From contig DDRH01000010.1 in NCBI GenBank assembly GCA_002343075.1, positions 109,177-124,389 on the forward strand: DNA of 15,213 nucleotides. Reading direction: 5' to 3'. Below the pieces are notes generated by a model, which ran no database searches, was not told where the DNA came from, and saw only the letters and a list, made by a program, of their open reading frames with translations. A program made the translations under genes and the position numbers. Position 1 is the stretch's first letter. Each line of letters opens with the position of its first letter. Positions 12,493-15,213 of the stretch are shown here, piece after piece. Source of the stretch: Phycisphaerales bacterium UBA2421 (GTDB lineage: Bacteria > Planctomycetota > Phycisphaerae > Tepidisphaerales > Tepidisphaeraceae).

Positions 12493-13735
12493 AATCTTCC
12501 ATCACCGCTTCGGCGGCGCGTCGGCCCGACTCCATGGCACCGTTGAGACTCGCCTGGTCGATATGGTCGCCGCAGATGTAAAGCCCCTTCTGCAGCCGGA
12601 CGGGCCGCCGGGCTTCTGCCAGCGACTGCGCGGGCTGTTCCGGCAGCGCGTGGGCGATGGAATAGGTCTTCAAATGCCGCCACGCCGCCACTTCCGTGCC
12701 AAACCATTCCGTAAGCTGCGCGCGCACCGCCGCGAGCAGTTGTTCCTCGTTCATTGCCTGTTGGCCCACCACATTAGCGCTGATCAGGTGCTGCCCGGCG
12801 GGGGCGTAGCTTTTTGCTGCGTTGGTCAAGACCGCGAGATGGTTTACCGGGCCTCTGTTATCGCCATCGAGCACCAGGATCGCCTCATCAACAGGCGGCC
12901 TGGGTGCGGCAAAGTAGAAACACGTCGTGCTGCACCACGCGCGCGTCGCCGGCAGCCCCAGGAGCTGTGCCGCAGCCGACTGCCCCGTGGCCACCACGGT
13001 TGCGCGGGCCATGATGCGCTGCCCGGTGCGCAGGTTGACCCCATTGGCATCGACACGATCGACCGGCGTGCGCAGCCGGGTCTCATTGCAGCGCAGGCGC
13101 ACATGGATATGCCTTGCCAGCGCGCCCATGCCCGCATCGGGCACCGCAGCGTCACCGTCGGCAAACATGCGGAAGGTGAATTCAAACATGCGGCTGCTCG
13201 TCTGCAACGAGCGATCGAGGAACACGCCGCCATAAAAGGGGCGAAAAAACCGCTCGATGATCTTCTCGCTGAACCCGCGCGATTTCAGCGCTTCGAGCGT
13301 GGTGGTTTCCGGTCGGTCCCAGATGGCGCTGGGGTCGAGCGCCTTAAGCTCGCTGCGCAGCGAGCCGACCTTCAGCTTGTCGCTCATGGTGCCCGCCGAC
13401 GAGAGCGCTGCTTCGACGAACTTGGTCGGGTGGCGGAAGGGGTCATGCAGGGCGGTAAACTTCCCCTCGGCCCGGATGAGCGCGCCGTGTGCGAACATCC
13501 GCAGGCCCAGCGCCTCCATGTCAATGATCTTCCGGGCCTCTGGGTAGCTGGTCAACAGCACCTGAAACCCTCGATCGAGCAGAAAGCCTTCCAGCTTATC
13601 GGTGCGCACCCGCCCCCCGACGTCGTCGCCGGCCTCAAAGACAGTTGTGGAAATCCCTGCCAGGTTGAGCACCCTTGCACAGCAAAGCCCCGCAATGCCC
13701 GCACCCACAATCACCACTTCGCCGTGAGAATTCAT
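12482..13735 (-). CDS. FAD-dependent amine-oxidase/phytoene-desaturase-type oxidoreductase
   Basis: A 417-residue flavoprotein. The dinucleotide-binding motif VIVGAGIAGLCCA (8-20) is followed by the FAD-contact motif GGRVRT (40-45). The C-terminal FAD segment GLYICGDHIDQASLNGAMES (384-403) and SGRRAAEAV close the fold. The layout matches the NAD(P)-binding, protoporphyrinogen oxidase/phytoene desaturase-like superfamily; this set often acts on isoprenoids or amines, but the substrate cannot be fixed. No carotenoid or haem gene is adjacent. ATG 13735 starts four residues before the first beta strand. It has no Shine-Dalgarno; a TACAAT box lies 6 nt upstream. It is convergent with, and overlaps by 11 bp, the membrane-protein gene. 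Confidence 0.88.
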   Translation of the reverse strand: MNSHGEVVIVGAGIAGLCCARVLNLAGISTTVFEAGDDVGGRVRTDKLEGFLLDRGFQVLLTSYPEARKIIDMEALGLRMFAHGALIRAEGKFTALHDPFRHPTKFVEAALSSAGTMSDKLKVGSLRSELKALDPSAIWDRPETTTLEALKSRGFSEKIIERFFRPFYGGVFLDRSLQTSSRMFEFTFRMFADGDAAVPDAGMGALARHIHVRLRCNETRLRTPVDRVDANGVNLRTGQRIMARATVVATGQSAAAQLLGLPATRAWCSTTCFYFAAPRPPVDEAILVLDGDNRGPVNHLAVLTNAAKSYAPAGQHLISANVVGQQAMNEEQLLAAVRAQLTEWFGTEVAAWRHLKTYSIAHALPEQPAQSLAEARRPVRLQKGLYICGDHIDQASLNGAMESGRRAAEAVMEDFKL

Positions 13736-13741
13736 GTCGGG

Positions 13742-13747
13742 ATTGTA
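13742..13747 (-). promoter_or_regulatory. -10 box of the FAD oxidoreductase gene
   Basis: TACAAT (minus strand, 13747-13742) is a 5/6 match and ends 6 nt before ATG 13735, so transcription is predicted to start at the A of the ATG. The hexamer 17 bp upstream (GGTGCA) is a poor -35. Confidence 0.45.
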
Positions 13748-13856
13748 TTCAGAACCGAGCCGAGTGCACCCGGGTTGTTGCCGTCGCCGCTGCCCCGAAA
13801 TCCATGGAAAAAGTGCCCCAATCTGGCGTCGGGGTAGATTTGGGAGATAATTTATG

Positions 13857-13886
13857 TTGACACGGGGAACAATCCGTGTCTAAAAT
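13857..13886 (+). promoter_or_regulatory. Near-consensus sigma-70-type promoter of the prepilin/glycosidase operon
   Basis: A perfect TTGACA (13857-13862), an 18-bp spacer, and TAAAAT (13881-13886, 5/6). Predicted start near 13893, leaving a leader of about 88 nt. It carries two candidate operators: an inverted repeat in the spacer and a LacI-type site over the -10 end and start site. Confidence 0.8.
13859..13880. promoter_or_regulatory. 7-bp inverted repeat filling the promoter spacer
   Basis: GACACGG (13859-13865) and CCGTGTC (13874-13880), with 8 nt between them, lie exactly between the -35 and -10 hexamers, the left arm overlapping the -35. This is the location used by spacer-binding regulators. 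The cognate protein is unknown. Confidence 0.5.
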
Positions 13887-13899
13887 GAAAGCGGTTACA
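13886..13899. promoter_or_regulatory. LacI/GalR-family operator
   Basis: TGAAAGCGGTTACA fits every fixed position of the LacI/GalR-family consensus TGWAANCGNTTNCA, including the central CG. It shares its first base with the end of the -10 box and covers the predicted transcript start, so a bound repressor would block initiation. This predicts sugar-responsive control of the prepilin-like gene and the glucoamylase-family gene behind it. No LacI-type gene is in the window. Confidence 0.75.
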
Positions 13900-13980
13900 A
13901 GGCCAACTTCTGGCGGAGTTTGCTTTAAAGTCGATGACCGTTGAAAACAGCGCTCGTTCTGTACTTCACGCGGAGGAACG

Positions 13981-14916
13981 ATGTCCATGACCCAGACCAA
14001 CCCAACTCGCCCAACCCCGAGGCGCACATTTGGCTTTACCCTTGTTGAATTGCTTGTTGTGATTGGGATTATTGCGGTTCTGGTGGGGATTCTGCTTCCG
14101 GCGCTGGGGCGGGCGAAGTCAAACGCAAACAACGTCAAATGCATGGGAAACTTGCGAACGATTGGTCAGGCGCTGCATCTTTATGTTACCCAGAACAAAG
14201 GGTTGATGCCTTTCGGTTTTGTGACCCAAAATGCGATGACTGATGGTGGCGTCACTTACACCGGTCCCGCGACAGACTGGACTCTGTTGCTGCTCGGTTT
14301 ACTGAATAAGAGGGGCTCGGATTACAGTGAGCAGCCGCAGACTGGCATTGGTGACGCGGGTCTTCGCGCAATCTTCCTTTGCCCAGAAGCATTTCGCGAG
14401 AGCACGTCTAAAGCCTTTATCACTCAGTACTCCGCTCACCCCCGACTCCTTCCTGATTTGCGCGGCAATGACTATTCTCGGAGCGGCACTGCGCTTCTTC
14501 GATCTTATAAGATGTCTCAGATAAAGAACGCCGCTGAGAAGGTCATCATCTTCGACGCGTCGCTCGCAAACACAACGTGGATGGCGTTTGCGTGTGCCAA
14601 CACTCTCGACCGGAATGTGGGCAGCAGTTTTGTTGGCCTCCAGCGACGCCCTTACCTCGTTGAAGATCGATGGAGTGATAGCCCGATTCCGATTAGTCCA
14701 AATGATCCGGTGGGGTTGCGTCCGAATACCGGGACGGATGCCCACATTAATACCGATGCACCAGAGAATGCGGCGAATCTGCGTTTTCGACACTCCAAGG
14801 ATACCCGTTTAAATGCACTCATGCTGGATGGGCACGTTGAAACGTTTGCCTACAATCCTGCCTCAAAGACGACGGATATGAGGCGAAAGAACATATATGT
14901 CGCGGCGCCTCGCTGA
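13981..14916 (+). CDS. Prepilin-like protein with type II secretion N-methylation signal and terminal H-Xn-DG motif
   Basis: A 311-residue protein with the N-terminal type IV prepilin/pseudopilin signal: basic leader, predicted cleavage in [16 protein letters not shown] between Gly18 and Phe19 with Glu at +5, then a hydrophobic helix to about residue 41. [18 protein letters not shown] (52-69) is the typical following segment. Near the C-terminus [20 protein letters not shown] is the planctomycete H-X9-DG motif in a longer form (11 residues between His and DG). Such proteins are abundant in planctomycetes and often sit beside secreted hydrolases; the usual inference is export or surface assembly through a pseudopilus. 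GGAGG (13972-13976) supports ATG 13981 (4 nt) or ATG 13987 (10 nt, two codons later). The next gene begins 18 bp after the stop, so the two form one operon. Confidence 0.9.
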   Translation: MSMTQTNPTRPTPRRTFGFTLVELLVVIGIIAVLVGILLPALGRAKSNANNVKCMGNLRTIGQALHLYVTQNKGLMPFGFVTQNAMTDGGVTYTGPATDWTLLLLGLLNKRGSDYSEQPQTGIGDAGLRAIFLCPEAFRESTSKAFITQYSAHPRLLPDLRGNDYSRSGTALLRSYKMSQIKNAAEKVIIFDASLANTTWMAFACANTLDRNVGSSFVGLQRRPYLVEDRWSDSPIPISPNDPVGLRPNTGTDAHINTDAPENAANLRFRHSKDTRLNALMLDGHVETFAYNPASKTTDMRRKNIYVAAPR

Positions 14917-14934
14917 AGATAGGTCGGTTGCGTT

Positions 14935-15213
14935 ATGGCCTTCGTGAGCACAGTCCCTTCCGTCGTTTGGCGTGAGCCTCGGAAGAGTCTCTGCGCAGCG
15001 ATAGTGACCGCGCTGTTTCTTTGCACACTTCAAGCCGCTGCCTCGGACCTTGCCGCCGAGCATGTGAACTACGCCGCCCCGTCCACCCTCCCCGGCGAGA
15101 GCGTTTTTACTGCCGAAGATGAGGCTTTTCTTGATGACCTGATCCGGCGTGGGGTGATGTTTTTCTGGGATGAGCAGAACCCCGAGACCGGGCTGATGCC
15201 GGACCGCTCGCGG
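14935..15213 (+). CDS. Secreted glucoamylase-family protein (GH144-like), N-terminal part
   Basis: The first 93 codons are present; the gene runs off the right edge. Residues 1-17 are basic or polar, then AAIVTALFLCTLQAAAS (20-36) is a signal peptide core with a likely cleavage after Ala-Ala-Ala or shortly beyond. The segment FLDDLIRRGVMFFWDEQNPE and TGLMPDRSR (about 65-93) is characteristic of the start of the Pfam Glycoamylase domain, which includes GH144 beta-1,2-glucanases; the family acts on glucans outside the cytoplasm. The exact substrate cannot be told from this part. It follows the prepilin-like gene by 18 bp with no strong Shine-Dalgarno and is expected to share its LacI-type control. 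Confidence 0.75.
   Translation, partial: MAFVSTVPSVVWREPRKSLCAAIVTALFLCTLQAAASDLAAEHVNYAAPSTLPGESVFTAEDEAFLDDLIRRGVMFFWDEQNPETGLMPDRSR

Noticed and set aside
12341..13837. A 498-codon open frame on the plus strand opposite the FAD oxidoreductase gene
   Set aside because: It is antisense to a gene with clear FAD-binding motifs, and its translation is Arg/His/Pro-rich with no family resemblance. GC-rich DNA makes such frames common.

Overview
The window looks like chromosomal DNA from a planctomycete-type bacterium, perhaps a member of the Phycisphaerae. The signs are a secreted protein with a C-terminal PEP-CTERM sorting signal, a prepilin-type protein with a terminal H-Xn-DG motif beside a secreted glucoamylase-family protein, SpmA/SpmB homologues outside an obvious sporulation setting, moderately high GC, and many genes without a Shine-Dalgarno sequence. 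The taxonomic call is inference. No rRNA, tRNA, CRISPR array, transposase or integrase was seen.

Layout. Positions 1-402 (minus) hold a PIN-domain toxin cut by the window edge and its antitoxin. Riboflavin synthase (466-1083, minus) and a short-chain dehydrogenase (1103-1930, plus) diverge from a 19-bp gap with overlapping symmetric -10 boxes. Positions 1951-4546 (minus) are a tight operon, spmA-spmB-LD-carboxypeptidase, which recalls the dacB-spmA-spmB operon of Bacillus. A divergent gene at 4655-6280 encodes a GAF-AAA+-Fis sigma-54 activator. The next 645 bp contain no gene but much structure: stem-loops, a sigma-54-like site, a sigma-70-like promoter, a candidate structured RNA (6398-6520), a perfect AT-rich palindrome, and a strong promoter with a hairpin-rich leader for the PEP-CTERM gene (6926-7747). 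Two back-to-back terminators separate that gene from a convergent M3 oligoendopeptidase (7952-9670, minus). A lone ABC ATPase diverges from the peptidase (9696-10508), followed by a DUF4442-like hotdog protein and a roughly 12-TM membrane protein (10624-12492). A convergent FAD amine-oxidase-type oxidoreductase occupies 12482-13735 (minus).

The window ends at the start of a probable carbohydrate-response operon (13857 onward). A near-consensus promoter carries a full match to the LacI/GalR-family operator consensus over the predicted start site and a second 7-bp inverted repeat in its spacer. It drives a prepilin-like protein and then a secreted glucoamylase/GH144-type protein that runs off the edge.

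A recurring pattern is that several genes at the head of a transcription unit have no Shine-Dalgarno sequence but have a -10-like hexamer ending 6-7 nt before the start codon, which predicts leaderless mRNAs. Genes inside operons or behind long leaders (spmB, LD-carboxypeptidase, PEP-CTERM, prepilin) carry clear Shine-Dalgarno sequences. All coordinates, repeats and motifs were read by eye; no database search or folding calculation was run.
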